NCBI GenBank assembly: GCA_028282545.1
Contig: JANQHT010000088.1
Coordinates: 1-64,000, forward strand
Source: Spirochaetales bacterium
GTDB taxonomy: Bacteria > Spirochaetota > Spirochaetia > DSM-27196 > Alkalispirochaetaceae
DNA: 64,000 nucleotides
Direction of reading: 5' to 3'
The notes beneath the pieces are model-generated. The model had not been told where the DNA came from. It did no database searches and worked only from the letters and a program-made list of their open reading frames with translations. The translations under genes and the position numbers were made by a program. Shown here piece after piece: positions 1-8,168 of this stretch (positions are counted from its first letter, which is position 1; each line of letters begins with the position of its first letter).

Positions 1-925
1 GGGAGAGGTCGCCGACGGGCCCCTCCGGTTCCTCCGGCAGAACCAGGGCGTCGATCTCGGACGATAGAGACCCTCGTTCCGCCGGGCGCACCGCCGTGCC
101 GGAGCAAACCACCGGCGAGTTGTCTTCAAGGCTCGCCGCAATAACCCGGGCGATGCCCGCCGTTGACGGGAAGCGCGGAAAACCGGCCCGCTCGGCGAGC
201 GCCCTGTGGTACCGTGACGTGTCCAGCAGCACCACCGGAACGCGCGCCCAGGACGCCTCGTAGGCGGTGAGGCCGAAATGGGTGATCACCAGGTCGAACT
301 CCGCCAGGTGCTCCCGGAGGGTTCCGGGAGCAGAGAGAACATCGACGGTCCCGTCCGGTTCGATTGTGCTACCGGCGGCGTAGAAGCGCAGCTTTTTCCG
401 GTGGTGCGGCGGTAGAGCCCGGGCGACTTCGTGCGCCGTTGACAGCGAGAAGCGCCCCCCGTCGGCGCCGCCGATCGCAACGAGCACCCGTTCCGTCCGG
501 TTCGGCCAGGCGGAGCGAACGGTCTCCGGCAACGGCAGATAGGAGGTGGAGGCGACGTTCGGTCCGTGCCGTGACAACGACGGAAGCGCATCGATGCAGT
601 AATGGTGGTATCGACGACCCGGCTCCGCGGCGTCCAAAGCCACCGTACAACCGAAGCGTCTCAGCCGGCACGCTTCATCGACATCCATTCTGCGTCGATC
701 CACGAGGATCACGTCGTACCCCGCGGTCTCGTCGTCCACCCAGGTAAATCGTTCGGGCGGCTTGCCGCAGATCTCCGCAACCTGTTCAGTCGAAATCGAA
801 TCGCCTGCGTCACGTTTCCAGGCGACAGTTCCAACGAGGTTCTCGGCCAGGTGGGAGCACCGCATTAGGTGGCCCGCCCCGTTGTTTCGTCCCATCTCCG
901 CGACGATGAGGTAACGTCGGCTCAT
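1..925 (-). CDS. SpsG/PseG-like sugar hydrolase or glycosyltransferase, 3' end cut by window edge
   Basis: This frame stays open to the left window edge, so its C-terminus is missing; about 308 residues are visible. It begins at ATG 925 (GTG 928 is also possible), a few bases after the stop of the SpsF-like gene, so it is the last visible gene of the minus-strand sugar operon. Near the N-terminus is GAGHLMRC, the nucleotide-sugar loop motif of the PseG/SpsG family. The central part reads VLVAIGGADGG, and later ITHFGLTAYEA resembles the C-terminal donor-binding motif of MurG/PseG GT-B folds. PseG removes UDP from a diacetamido-trideoxy sugar before nonulosonic acid synthesis. An SpsG-type role in surface or flagellar glycan synthesis fits the neighbours. 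The exact substrate cannot be read from the sequence. Confidence 0.75.
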   Translation of the reverse strand, partial: MSRRYLIVAEMGRNNGAGHLMRCSHLAENLVGTVAWKRDAGDSISTEQVAEICGKPPERFTWVDDETAGYDVILVDRRRMDVDEACRLRRFGCTVALDAAEPGRRYHHYCIDALPSLSRHGPNVASTSYLPLPETVRSAWPNRTERVLVAIGGADGGRFSLSTAHEVARALPPHHRKKLRFYAAGSTIEPDGTVDVLSAPGTLREHLAEFDLVITHFGLTAYEASWARVPVVLLDTSRYHRALAERAGFPRFPSTAGIARVIAASLEDNSPVVCSGTAVRPAERGSLSSEIDALVLPEEPEGPVGDLS

Positions 926-930
926 CACGA

Positions 931-1599
931 TTATCGCCTCGACGCTATGCCCAGCGCGGCCACAAGCCCGTCGATCTCGGGTACATCGTGTCGTTTCCGA
1001 AGAATGCGCTCGATCCGTTTTAGGTCCTCCGGAGTATCAATCGTCACCGAGTCCGGTGCGCGGTACTCCCTCTCCACCGGCACGATGTTGAGCCGGAACG
1101 CTTCGGGATGCCGGTACAGGTACGGCGTAACGTGTTCACGATCGTAGGGGTCGTCGGTGGTCGAATCGGCGATCTTCAACGCCCCGGTCCGGACCACTTC
1201 AACCCCAGTTCCCAGGGGAAGCCCGTCGAATCGACTGTAATCCGCGGATGCGTCGAGGTGCATGCGAACGATCCGGTCCGCCATGCGCGCCGATACCAGG
1301 GGGTTATCGCCGGTAGCACGCACGGCGGTGGCGACGTTGAAGCGTTCCGCGGCGGCAATGTACCGGGAGAGAACGTCATCGGGATCGCCCACAAACAGCG
1401 CGAACCCACAGGCTCCGGCGACCGGACCAAGGGATTCCTCGCTGTCACCGTCGGTAAGGAGCGCGTGCACGTCCGCCTCGATACGCCGGCACGCCCGCAA
1501 CACGTGCTCGATGATCGGAGTTCCTCTTAGGAGCGCCAGCGCTTTCCGCGGAAATCGTGCGGAAGCGAGGCGCGCCTGTACAAAGACGCCGACCGTCAC
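931..1599 (-). CDS. SpsF-like cytidylyltransferase family protein
   Basis: About 222 aa. The N-terminus VGVFVQARLASARFPRKAL matches the nucleotide-binding signature of SpsF/NeuA-type cytidylyltransferases (QaRl.StRlP.K.l). It is followed by a conserved Asp-containing segment (VGDPDDVLSRY), RATGDNPL and DPYDREHVTPYLYRHP, all typical of the SpsF branch. These enzymes activate acidic sugars with CTP or resemble such enzymes. I chose GTG 1599 because it overlaps the upstream TGA (GTGA) and places the motif right at the N-terminus; a longer frame to 1674 would run deep into the upstream gene. With the SpsG-like gene downstream and a GT2-like gene upstream it probably makes an activated sugar for glycosylation. 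The precise sugar is unknown. Confidence 0.8.
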   Translation of the reverse strand: MTVGVFVQARLASARFPRKALALLRGTPIIEHVLRACRRIEADVHALLTDGDSEESLGPVAGACGFALFVGDPDDVLSRYIAAAERFNVATAVRATGDNPLVSARMADRIVRMHLDASADYSRFDGLPLGTGVEVVRTGALKIADSTTDDPYDREHVTPYLYRHPEAFRLNIVPVEREYRAPDSVTIDTPEDLKRIERILRKRHDVPEIDGLVAALGIASRR

Positions 1600-2525
1600 G
1601 CAATCCGCTCCGACCAATCCCGTACGACAGATCGAGCTTCCTTCAAAAACCGCTCCCGATTTGCGTCGATCCACCGCCGCACGTCACGAACCGTTCCACG
1701 GGAACCCAATACGCCGCGGCGCAACCCCACGGCAAGACGTATTGCCTCGGTCCAGGGCAAGAACCCCCCGTCGCTTCGAACGCGAACCGCAAGACACTTC
1801 GCGAAAAAGAGTGCGTAGCCACCATCGGGCGTCTGGTCTTCCGGTTCCGGTGGCGTCCGGTAATCGATGCGGATCCCCGTATGGAGGCAGATTCGTTCGC
1901 CCCATTGATGTGCACGCATACCGAAATCCATCTTCTGCCAGAAGGGATGGTCTATGCGCCCGTCGTACCCTCCGATGTCCAGATACCGCGCACGATCGTA
2001 CAGTCCAGCGAAATCGGACGGGAAGAGTGAGGCCGTCCCGTCGACACGGGGCTCCTGCACTTCGACGCGGAGCGTTCTCCGGTTCACCCGCGGCACGACT
2101 ACGGAGGGAATCACACCGCCGTTTTCGTTTCGCAGCAGGGGGGATACCACAACCGCGCGCCACTCCCCCGCTTTTGCCAGCGCATTCGAGGTAATCCTTG
2201 CAGGAACCATCGTGCTCCAGACCACCAATACGTATTCAGAGGACATCTCCGAGAGCGCCGCGTTGATCTGCTCGCCGGCGTTGATTTCCCGTTCGAGCAG
2301 GAGAAATCGAAACTTGGGATGGTCACGAACGAGAGCTTCTACCGTGTAGCTGTTGGCCTGCGGCTCAACGAGCATCACTTCGGAAAAACCGTTCCGCGCG
2401 ATCGAAGCGAGATAGGCTTCACGGTTGATACGGCTGCTCCTGTTCACGACCAGCAAACCGATTCGGGAACGTTCCGGTGCGCGGGTGCTGCCGACAACGG
2501 TATAGACGCGACCGGTCCTAGGCAT
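1596..2525 (-). CDS. GT2-like glycosyltransferase/nucleotide-sugar transferase
   Basis: About 309 aa. The start ATG 2525 overlaps the end of the spiro-SPASM gene (AATGCCTAG), so the two are translationally coupled. The N-terminus (IGLLVVNRSSRINREAYL) and the following LLLEREINAGEQINAAL...EYVLVVWS resemble the beta-alpha-beta core of GT-A glycosyltransferases, where an aspartate-rich metal site is expected. The later DHPFWQKMDFGMRAHQWGE is a recognisable family-2-like segment. I see no clear DXD motif, so catalysis may differ from classical GT2 enzymes. There are no membrane segments, which implies a cytoplasmic enzyme acting on a sugar-nucleotide or protein acceptor in the same pathway as the SpsF/SpsG-like neighbours. 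Confidence 0.6.
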   Translation of the reverse strand: MPRTGRVYTVVGSTRAPERSRIGLLVVNRSSRINREAYLASIARNGFSEVMLVEPQANSYTVEALVRDHPKFRFLLLEREINAGEQINAALSEMSSEYVLVVWSTMVPARITSNALAKAGEWRAVVVSPLLRNENGGVIPSVVVPRVNRRTLRVEVQEPRVDGTASLFPSDFAGLYDRARYLDIGGYDGRIDHPFWQKMDFGMRAHQWGERICLHTGIRIDYRTPPEPEDQTPDGGYALFFAKCLAVRVRSDGGFLPWTEAIRLAVGLRRGVLGSRGTVRDVRRWIDANRERFLKEARSVVRDWSERIA

Positions 2526-4014
2526 TGACGGTGTAGTACTCATCGCACCCGGGACAGATGCCGCCGTAGTCGCCGCTGATCTGATGAACGTACTCCGTGC
2601 TGCCGTTCTCCCAGATCGTCTCGAGTTCCTGGTGAAAGGCGTTTCCACGCGCTTCCGATGCATCGATGTCCTGCATGCACTTGGGAACGGTGCCGTCGGC
2701 CAGGATCACCATGTCGCGCTGCAGGTGTCGGCAGGCGTGGCGGTGAATCGGTGCCAGTTCCGCTACCTTCCGGTCCGGCAGGCGCCCGGCGAAGGAGTTG
2801 TACTTCTCGATGATGACGCCGGCGCACCGATCCTTCCAGGAGTGGTAGAACGAACGTAGATGCTCCTCCGACTCGGGCAGTCGCGTTGCCTGAACGTAGG
2901 TGCGGTCCGGTGCAACGGTAACTGCCCACTCCGCGAATTGGTGCGCTTCCTCGAAGCCCTCACCCCGCAGGGCGTGGTAGATGTGCGGGTCGTCGGCATC
3001 GAGAAAAACGATCACCTTCCCGTTGACAAATGCGAACTCCTGCAAGCGGGTCCGGTCGTCATCACTCCACCCCACGCCGGATGTTTCGATATAGAAGGGG
3101 AGCCCCGATTCATGGAGCGCAGAGAGCACCGTCCCGATCTCGCTGTGAAGCGCAGGCTCGCCTCCGGCTCCGAGCGATACGGTCGCGCCCGGGGCGAAGG
3201 ACTTGATGCGATTTAGAAGATCGCGAAAGGCGGCGGCGGGCATCTCGGTCCCATCGCCGCGAGACCACGGTTCGTAGCTCACGTCCTGGGAAAGGGCGGC
3301 AGTGATCTGGACGTCGATCCAGGCCGGCAGGGTGCGCTGAATCGATCCGTCCCGGCCGATCGCTGCGACCACGTCGCCGAGTTCGCGGTTTCCCGTGGCG
3401 ATGAGGCGCCGGCACGCCTCGAGATTTCGCCTCGAATCTGCCGCGAGAACGACTCGCAGCGCTCGAAGATCAACGTCGGATACCTCCGTCTCAATGTCGA
3501 AGGCGTTGATATCTTTTTGAATCGTCTCAAAGAGGAAACCCCGGGCAAAACCGCTTTCGTCCGACAGGACCAGCAGCGCCCCGAGCGCTTCGTGCCTGAG
3601 GATCTCCGGAGCGAGGCCCTGCGGGTATCCATCGGCAAAGGTGTAGTCACACCACCATTCCCGGTGCAAATCGACGAGTCCTAGGGCCAGTTCCTCCTGC
3701 ACGCAGGGCTGATCGATCCACGAAACCACGAGCGTATCCGCGTTTTCGTCTCCCACCCGCTGCAACGCCCGCAGGTACGCAGCGGAAGAGCGGGCGTCCT
3801 CTACTTCGAAAGAGGTCCAGTCCGGCGGGATAGCGCGTGACACGCACTCAAGCGCGGAAGACGTTCCGACGACCGCGCACCCCTCCGCTCCAAGCCGCAT
3901 TGCCAGGCGCGTTGACCGGTCAACGGCGATCTGAACCGCGTTTCTCCCGTTCGAGATCGTCTCAAAGGCGAAATTGAGCAACTCCGGTACGATATTTACG
4001 ATTCGAACTGCCAT
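2518..4014 (-). CDS. Spiro-SPASM-like protein: NTP-transferase-like N-terminus, radical-SAM-like domain without its cluster cysteines, SPASM-type C-terminus
   Basis: 498 aa from ATG 4014, which has GGGGAAAG just upstream; the frame extends to 4053 without a better start. Residues 1-170 look like a nucleotidyltransferase fold (DQPCVQEEL, DGYPQGLAPEIL). The middle, from WIDVQIT (about 233-238), aligns with the start of radical SAM domains, but the three cysteines expected in CxxxCxxC are replaced (TAALSQDVSYEPW; Leu241, Val245, Glu248). The rest of the barrel looks intact, including GAGGEPALH in place of the GGEP motif. The C-terminus keeps Cys428, Cys446 (within GTVPKC), Cys487 and Cys490, as in SPASM/twitch domains. 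I recall a spirochaete-restricted family called spiro-SPASM and believe this is a member. It heads the sugar operon, so a role in glycan or protein modification is inferred. Confidence 0.7.
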   Translation of the reverse strand: MAVRIVNIVPELLNFAFETISNGRNAVQIAVDRSTRLAMRLGAEGCAVVGTSSALECVSRAIPPDWTSFEVEDARSSAAYLRALQRVGDENADTLVVSWIDQPCVQEELALGLVDLHREWWCDYTFADGYPQGLAPEILRHEALGALLVLSDESGFARGFLFETIQKDINAFDIETEVSDVDLRALRVVLAADSRRNLEACRRLIATGNRELGDVVAAIGRDGSIQRTLPAWIDVQITAALSQDVSYEPWSRGDGTEMPAAAFRDLLNRIKSFAPGATVSLGAGGEPALHSEIGTVLSALHESGLPFYIETSGVGWSDDDRTRLQEFAFVNGKVIVFLDADDPHIYHALRGEGFEEAHQFAEWAVTVAPDRTYVQATRLPESEEHLRSFYHSWKDRCAGVIIEKYNSFAGRLPDRKVAELAPIHRHACRHLQRDMVILADGTVPKCMQDIDASEARGNAFHQELETIWENGSTEYVHQISGDYGGICPGCDEYYTVNA

Positions 4015-4040
4015 GCTTTCCCCATTCGTATCGACACCCG

Positions 4041-4069
4041 TTGAGTCTACCATGAGCGACCGGTAAGCT
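4041..4069 (+). promoter_or_regulatory. Predicted xseA promoter giving a leaderless transcript
   Basis: TTGAGT at 4041-4046, a 17 bp spacer and TAAGCT at 4064-4069 are followed 6 bases later by the GTG of xseA (4076). The expected start site seven bases past the -10 is the start codon itself. No Shine-Dalgarno sequence precedes the GTG. Confidence 0.5.
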
Positions 4070-4075
4070 TAACCT

Positions 4076-5263
4076 GTGCAACCGGAGTTGATCACCGTTA
4101 CGCAACTGACAAGCACGATTAAGACCGCGCTCGAATCGAGCTTTCCCGAGGTGTACGTGGAAGGCGAGATATCGAACTTCCGGCCCGCTGCCTCCGGTCA
4201 CTGGTACTTCACGCTCAAGGACCGGGACGCGCAGATAGAGGCCGTTCTTTTTCGCGGTTCACAGCGAAACGTCACGGCCACGCCCCGGGACGGGCAACTC
4301 GTCCGCGTCCGGGGAGCGCTTTCGGTGTACGCGAAGCGCGGTCGGTACCAGGTCATCTGTACGACCCTCGAGCCGTCGGGAGAGGGCGCGATTCTCGCGA
4401 TGCTGTCGGAGCGCCGCCGTCGTCTCGCCGCCGAGGGACTCTTCGACCGGGAGCGCAAACGGGAACTGCCCCGGTATCCCCGGCGCGTCGCCGTGGTGAC
4501 TTCGGCGACCGGTGCGGCTATTCGCGATTTCCTCTCGGTTCTGCGACGACGATCGGTCAACGTAGGGGTGGTCGTCTATCCGACACCGGTCCAGGGTGAC
4601 GACGCCGCGCCGAGAATCCGTACTCAGATTCTGCGGGCCGGCCGGCAAGATGACACGGACGTAATCGTCGTGTCTCGCGGCGGCGGTTCCATCGAGGATC
4701 TGCTTCCGTTCAGCGACGAAAGCGTGGTGCGCGCGATCTCCGAAGTTTCCACCCCGACCATCTCCGCCGTCGGCCACGAAATCGACTATTCCCTGGCGGA
4801 CCTCGCCGCGGACCTTCGCGCCCCCACCCCCACGGCCGCGGCGGAAATCATCGCCGGTCTCGTCGATTCACTCCGTGACTCCGTTCTCGAGTCGGGGCGA
4901 TCGATCGGGCTTCGGTGTATTACCGCCCTGAGGCTCGCCCGGCGTCGTGTGGAGGCATTTTCGACCGAGGAAATTCTGTACCGATACCGAAATTACATTC
5001 AGCCCTGGAACCAGCGACTGGACGAGGGACGATACCGCCTCCAGTCGCAGATGACCGCGCTCCTGGAACGGACGGGGAGTCGGGTCCGTACCGCCCGCGC
5101 CCAAATTGACGCCCTGTCGCCTCGCAAGGTTCTGGAGCGGGGGTTTGCCATCGTTCGCGACGTATCGGGGAGACGCATCATCGACGGTGCGGGAGCGGCG
5201 AGTTCGCAGCAATCGGTCGAAATCGAGTGGCACGACGGACATCGGCGCGGGCACATCGAATGA
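4076..5263 (+). CDS. xseA: Exodeoxyribonuclease VII large subunit
   Basis: 395 aa. The N-terminal OB-fold domain is clear (VTQLTSTIKTALESSF, VYVEGEISNFRPAASGHWYFTLKD). The catalytic part carries RVAVVTSATGAAIRDFL, the IVVSRGGGSIEDL motif, AVGHEIDYSLADLAAD and RAPTPTAAAE. A helical region and GFAIVRD complete the C-terminus. With XseB it degrades single-stranded DNA to oligonucleotides in repair. It is slightly short for the family (about 400-450), mostly through a short coiled-coil section. It starts with GTG, divergent from the spiro-SPASM gene, and appears to be leaderless. xseB follows 28 bp downstream. Confidence 0.95.
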   Translation: MQPELITVTQLTSTIKTALESSFPEVYVEGEISNFRPAASGHWYFTLKDRDAQIEAVLFRGSQRNVTATPRDGQLVRVRGALSVYAKRGRYQVICTTLEPSGEGAILAMLSERRRRLAAEGLFDRERKRELPRYPRRVAVVTSATGAAIRDFLSVLRRRSVNVGVVVYPTPVQGDDAAPRIRTQILRAGRQDDTDVIVVSRGGGSIEDLLPFSDESVVRAISEVSTPTISAVGHEIDYSLADLAADLRAPTPTAAAEIIAGLVDSLRDSVLESGRSIGLRCITALRLARRRVEAFSTEEILYRYRNYIQPWNQRLDEGRYRLQSQMTALLERTGSRVRTARAQIDALSPRKVLERGFAIVRDVSGRRIIDGAGAASSQQSVEIEWHDGHRRGHIE

Positions 5264-5291
5264 CAACGACCGGGGAGAAGCGAGAGAAAAG

Positions 5292-5531
5292 ATGAAAGAG
5301 ACGTTTGAAGAGCGGCTACAGAGACTCGAGGAGATCGGTGAGATCCTGCGGGACGGCGCGGTACCGCTGGACAAGGCGGCAGACCTGTTCCAGGAAGGGG
5401 TAACGCTGGCGCAGAAACTGGAAGCGGAACTTCGCTCCATCGAGAAGAAGGTCGAGATGGTGATCAACAACGAGGGGGGACTCGAGGAGTCCCCGGTGCT
5501 GGAGTTGTTTCCGGAGCTGGACGAGGGATAG
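5292..5531 (+). CDS. xseB: Exodeoxyribonuclease VII small subunit
   Basis: 79 aa, normal for XseB. The sequence FEERLQRLEEIGEILRDGAVPLDKAADLFQEG matches the family pattern (leucine-rich helix, then LE.G...L...l..yeeG), and the acidic C-terminus is usual. The ATG at 5292 follows a purine-rich stretch (GGGGAGAAGCGAGAGAAAAG). It binds the large subunit encoded just upstream; the genes form an operon. Confidence 0.9.
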   Translation: MKETFEERLQRLEEIGEILRDGAVPLDKAADLFQEGVTLAQKLEAELRSIEKKVEMVINNEGGLEESPVLELFPELDEG

Positions 5532-5555
5532 CGGCACCGCCGGGCGGCGCCCGGC

Positions 5556-5996
5556 CTACTCCTGAAACGAAGCGACGTCGATGAGGTCCCCCGGACGGAT
5601 TCCCGCTCGCTCGAAGTAGCCCCTTGGAACCTCGAGCGCGTACCGGGCCGGGCGCGACGATCGAACCGGCGCGAGCGACTCCGGTTCCATATCGTGTATC
5701 TCGAGGATTCTCCCGCTACGATCGGCGTAGGCGACGCTCAAGGGCACGTAGGTGTTTTTCATCCAGAAACTGAGGATCTCTTCGCGTTCGAAAACAAAGA
5801 GCATGCCTGTGCCTTCCGGAACCTCTTCCCTGAACATCAAGCCCTGGGCTCTCTCATCCGGAGTACGTGCTATTTCAACGTGAACGACTGCATCGCCAAC
5901 GTGAACCGGCACCAGCGCCCCGTCCCGGGAACACGCGGCAACGCCGGTGACCGCTATAGACAGGACCGCGAGTACCCTCGCTCTAAAACTCTTCAA
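5556..5996 (-). CDS. DUF192 family lipoprotein
   Basis: About 146 aa from a TTG at 5996. An ATG at 6035 in the same frame would overlap the upstream gene by 53 bp and put extra residues before the signal peptide. The signal sequence ends VTGVAAC, a plausible lipobox. The mature part carries the DUF192 motifs: ARTPDERAQGLMFR, GMLFVFEREEILSFWMKNT and LSVAYADRSGRI. Members are small periplasmic or lipid-anchored proteins of unknown function. It is the last gene of a four-gene minus-strand cluster and converges on xseB with a 24 bp gap. Confidence 0.85.
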   Translation of the reverse strand: MKSFRARVLAVLSIAVTGVAACSRDGALVPVHVGDAVVHVEIARTPDERAQGLMFREEVPEGTGMLFVFEREEILSFWMKNTYVPLSVAYADRSGRILEIHDMEPESLAPVRSSRPARYALEVPRGYFERAGIRPGDLIDVASFQE

Positions 5997-6522
5997 GAAA
6001 GCGATCCCGTTCCTCCGAGCCGATGGCGCGTTCAATTCCCACGCGGCTTCCCAACTCCTGCAGCACCTGCCGGTCCAGGTATCGCACCGTCAACGGGCGC
6101 TCCAACTCGATTCGTGTGCGGTCATCTTCCCATCGAGCCCATCGCGGGGTCAACTCCGGCGGGTCGCCGTAGCGCGAAACGAGCTGTTCGAACATCTGGA
6201 AGTAGTCCAGTTGCGTCTGGTCGAGGTAGAGCGTCAATATGTAGAGTCGGTCGCTGGAGAACTGCAGCAGCCCGCGGTCGACGAATCCGCGACCCTCTGA
6301 ATCGATCACCGATTCGGACCGTGACAGCGACATGGACAGGTCCGGTTCGCCCCGATAGGCGAAGGCGCCCTCCGATGCCAGCCGTTCCTGAGCCTCTTGA
6401 AAGGTGGAACCCAACTGAATGTCGCGAAAGCCGCGCCTCAGTGTGGATTCCTGTGCAGCGATGGTCGATACCGGCACAACAAGCAGGAGCGTGCACCACA
6501 CCGCGGCGCCGATACTCTTCAC
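5983..6522 (-). CDS. Exported protein of unknown function
   Basis: 179 aa with a clear Sec signal peptide (MKSIGAAVWCTLLLVVPVSTIAAQ, cut near residue 23). The mature domain begins LRRGFRDIQLGSTFQEAQERL, a short repeat-like pattern seen in several small periplasmic proteins where a helix follows a 'gi.lG.s.eev...l' strand. It then alternates predicted strands and helices, with no catalytic motif visible. It overlaps the DUF192 start and follows the zinc-ribbon gene by 1 bp, so these are co-transcribed. I do not recognise the family. Confidence 0.75.
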   Translation of the reverse strand: MKSIGAAVWCTLLLVVPVSTIAAQESTLRRGFRDIQLGSTFQEAQERLASEGAFAYRGEPDLSMSLSRSESVIDSEGRGFVDRGLLQFSSDRLYILTLYLDQTQLDYFQMFEQLVSRYGDPPELTPRWARWEDDRTRIELERPLTVRYLDRQVLQELGSRVGIERAIGSEERDRFLEEF

Positions 6523-6523
6523 G

Positions 6524-6847
6524 TTACCCCAACCTCACGTAGACGCGACTCAACAGGACAAACGAGAGCAGCAGCGTCGCCAGGGCCGCCCAGAACACCC
6601 AGGCCGGCATGGGACGACGCGCTCTTGCCGCTCGGCCCTCGTTGCGAACTCGACGAAAAGCCGTCTCGAAACCGGTTCGCTCCGCGAGATAACCGCATTT
6701 CGGGCACCCCCTAAAAAACTCGTGTTTTTTTCCGCGGTAGCGACAGCGGGGACACTTGATCGCCACGAAAAAGGCACCGCAGTGATGGCAAACGTCTTCC
6801 TTTTCGGAAACCTCTTCGCCGCAATTCTCGCAAAAAAACCGCCGCAT
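6524..6847 (-). CDS. Small zinc-ribbon membrane protein
   Basis: 107 aa. The N-terminal 55 residues hold three CxxC pairs (FFCENCGEE, CHHCG, KCPRCRY) plus GCPKCGY, consistent with one or two zinc ribbons. One transmembrane helix (about residues 82-101, WVFWAALATLLLSFVLLSRV) ends the protein, so the ribbons face the cytoplasm if the C-terminus is outside. No enzyme motif is visible. It sits between the hydrolase and the exported protein. Confidence 0.75.
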   Translation of the reverse strand: MRRFFCENCGEEVSEKEDVCHHCGAFFVAIKCPRCRYRGKKHEFFRGCPKCGYLAERTGFETAFRRVRNEGRAARARRPMPAWVFWAALATLLLSFVLLSRVYVRLG

Positions 6848-6883
6848 CCCTTGCTTGAGTATCGACCATCCGGGTCGAGCCGA

Positions 6884-7669
6884 TTAGCCGCTGCCGAGCG
6901 TTTCGAGCCAGCCGATGGCCCGTTCCGCGACGATGTCACGGTCGACACCGACCGTGACGGTGTGCCCCGACTTCTCCAGGATCATGGAATCAACGCGGTC
7001 GGGGCCCACCGTGTCGACAACGAGGGGCGCAACACGGACCGGAACGGCTTCATCCGCCCGCGAGGCGACCACCAGCGTGGGGCACGTGACGTTGCGCAGG
7101 GCCCGACGACCCCTGCGTTGCAGGTGCAGCAGTTCCGCGCCGGCTCCGGGCCACGACCAGTTCCAGTACTCCCGCGCAAGAACCTCTTCGTCCGCCGTTT
7201 CCGCGATCGCCGGTTGCCGTTTGCGGAACTTTCCACCAAGGGGCCGGAGAAGCGGCGTAAACGGCAGCAGCCTGTTGTGGGCATAGAAAGCCGGCGCGAA
7301 GAGCATGAGACCTGAAACGGAGAAGCGAGCCGCAAGGATGGTAGCCAGGATTCCGCCCATGGAGAGACCCGCCACGACAATGGAATTTGCCCGGCCCGAA
7401 AGGTCGAGGTAACTGTCGATCGTCCGACGGAGCCAATCGCGCCGGCCGGTCTGAAGGAAGTCGGCGCCGGTCGTCCCGTGACCGGGAAGGCGCGGCATCG
7501 AGACCGTATACCCCTCCTCGTGCAGCCTCTCGCCGAGGTATCGAACACGGCCCACGTACCCGGTGAACCCGTGTATCAGGAGAACGGCACAGTCCCGAGT
7601 TCCCACCAGGAAATCGGGCCGAGCGGACGGTACGGTTCGTGCATCAGGTTCGATCGGGCCGGGGCGCAT
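6884..7669 (-). CDS. Alpha/beta hydrolase (carboxylesterase/monoacylglycerol lipase-like)
   Basis: 261 aa from ATG 7669. Motifs are LLIHGFTGYVG (oxyanion region), LPGHGTTGADF, the nucleophile elbow GLSMGG (Ser near residue 104), an acid in ASRADEAVP and the histidine in EKSGHTVTVG. The pattern resembles Est30-type carboxylesterases that hydrolyse short or medium acyl esters in the cytoplasm. A TATAAT lies only 2 bp upstream of this ATG on the minus strand; if it is the real -10, translation would have to begin downstream, for example at GTG 7606 just before the first strand. A TTGACA further upstream with a poor -10 would instead keep ATG 7669. Confidence 0.85.
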   Translation of the reverse strand: MRPGPIEPDARTVPSARPDFLVGTRDCAVLLIHGFTGYVGRVRYLGERLHEEGYTVSMPRLPGHGTTGADFLQTGRRDWLRRTIDSYLDLSGRANSIVVAGLSMGGILATILAARFSVSGLMLFAPAFYAHNRLLPFTPLLRPLGGKFRKRQPAIAETADEEVLAREYWNWSWPGAGAELLHLQRRGRRALRNVTCPTLVVASRADEAVPVRVAPLVVDTVGPDRVDSMILEKSGHTVTVGVDRDIVAERAIGWLETLGSG

Positions 7670-7794
7670 TGATTATAGATGCTGAAACACCAAGCGTGCC
7701 GTGTCAAGCAACCCCAATCGGACATCCGCTTACAGCGGTAATTCATCCGCTCTGGGACGATTGTTATTGTCCACGAAACGAAGTCAACTTTGCT

Positions 7795-8115
7795 ATGGCC
7801 TTCTTGGTCCAGCATCTCCTGGCGGCCAACATCAAACGGATGCGACGCGCTCGGCGTATCAGCCAGAAAACCCTCGCCGACCGGTGCGGGTTTTCAGACA
7901 CTCACGTTGCCGACATCGAAGGCGCGCGCAAGTTCCCATCCGCCGCAAAACTGCAGGCGCTTGCGGACGGATTGGCCTGCCACCCAGCGGATCTTTTTGC
8001 GCCAATCGCCGACGAAGTCAGGGAAGACCCCTACGCCGAAGAGGATCTGATAGCGTCCCTCCAGAAATCGGTGCGAACCATGGAGCGTACGATCGACTTC
8101 CTGGCCAACCGATAA
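7795..8115 (+). CDS. XRE-family helix-turn-helix regulator
   Basis: 106 aa from ATG 7795. Residues 10-66 form a Cro/CI-type HTH (NIKRMRRARRISQKTLADRCGFSDTHVADIEGARKFPSAAKLQALADGL). The last 40 residues form an acidic, probably coiled-coil tail that could dimerise. There is no ligand domain. It is the first gene of a plus-strand run, but the cupin gene after it has its own promoter, so it may be monocistronic. Targets are unknown. The 125 bp divergent spacer to the hydrolase is the likely site of autoregulation. Confidence 0.85.
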   Translation: MAFLVQHLLAANIKRMRRARRISQKTLADRCGFSDTHVADIEGARKFPSAAKLQALADGLACHPADLFAPIADEVREDPYAEEDLIASLQKSVRTMERTIDFLANR

Positions 8116-8132
8116 ACCGGGTATCCACACGG

Positions 8133-8161
8133 ATGACACCTTTCGCGTGAGACACTATCCT
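8133..8161 (+). promoter_or_regulatory. Predicted promoter of the cupin-ankyrin operon, leaderless
   Basis: ATGACA at 8133-8138, a 17 bp spacer and TATCCT at 8156-8161 lie 7 bases before ATG 8169. There is no Shine-Dalgarno sequence in the gap. Confidence 0.45.
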
Positions 8162-8168
8162 CTCTGTA

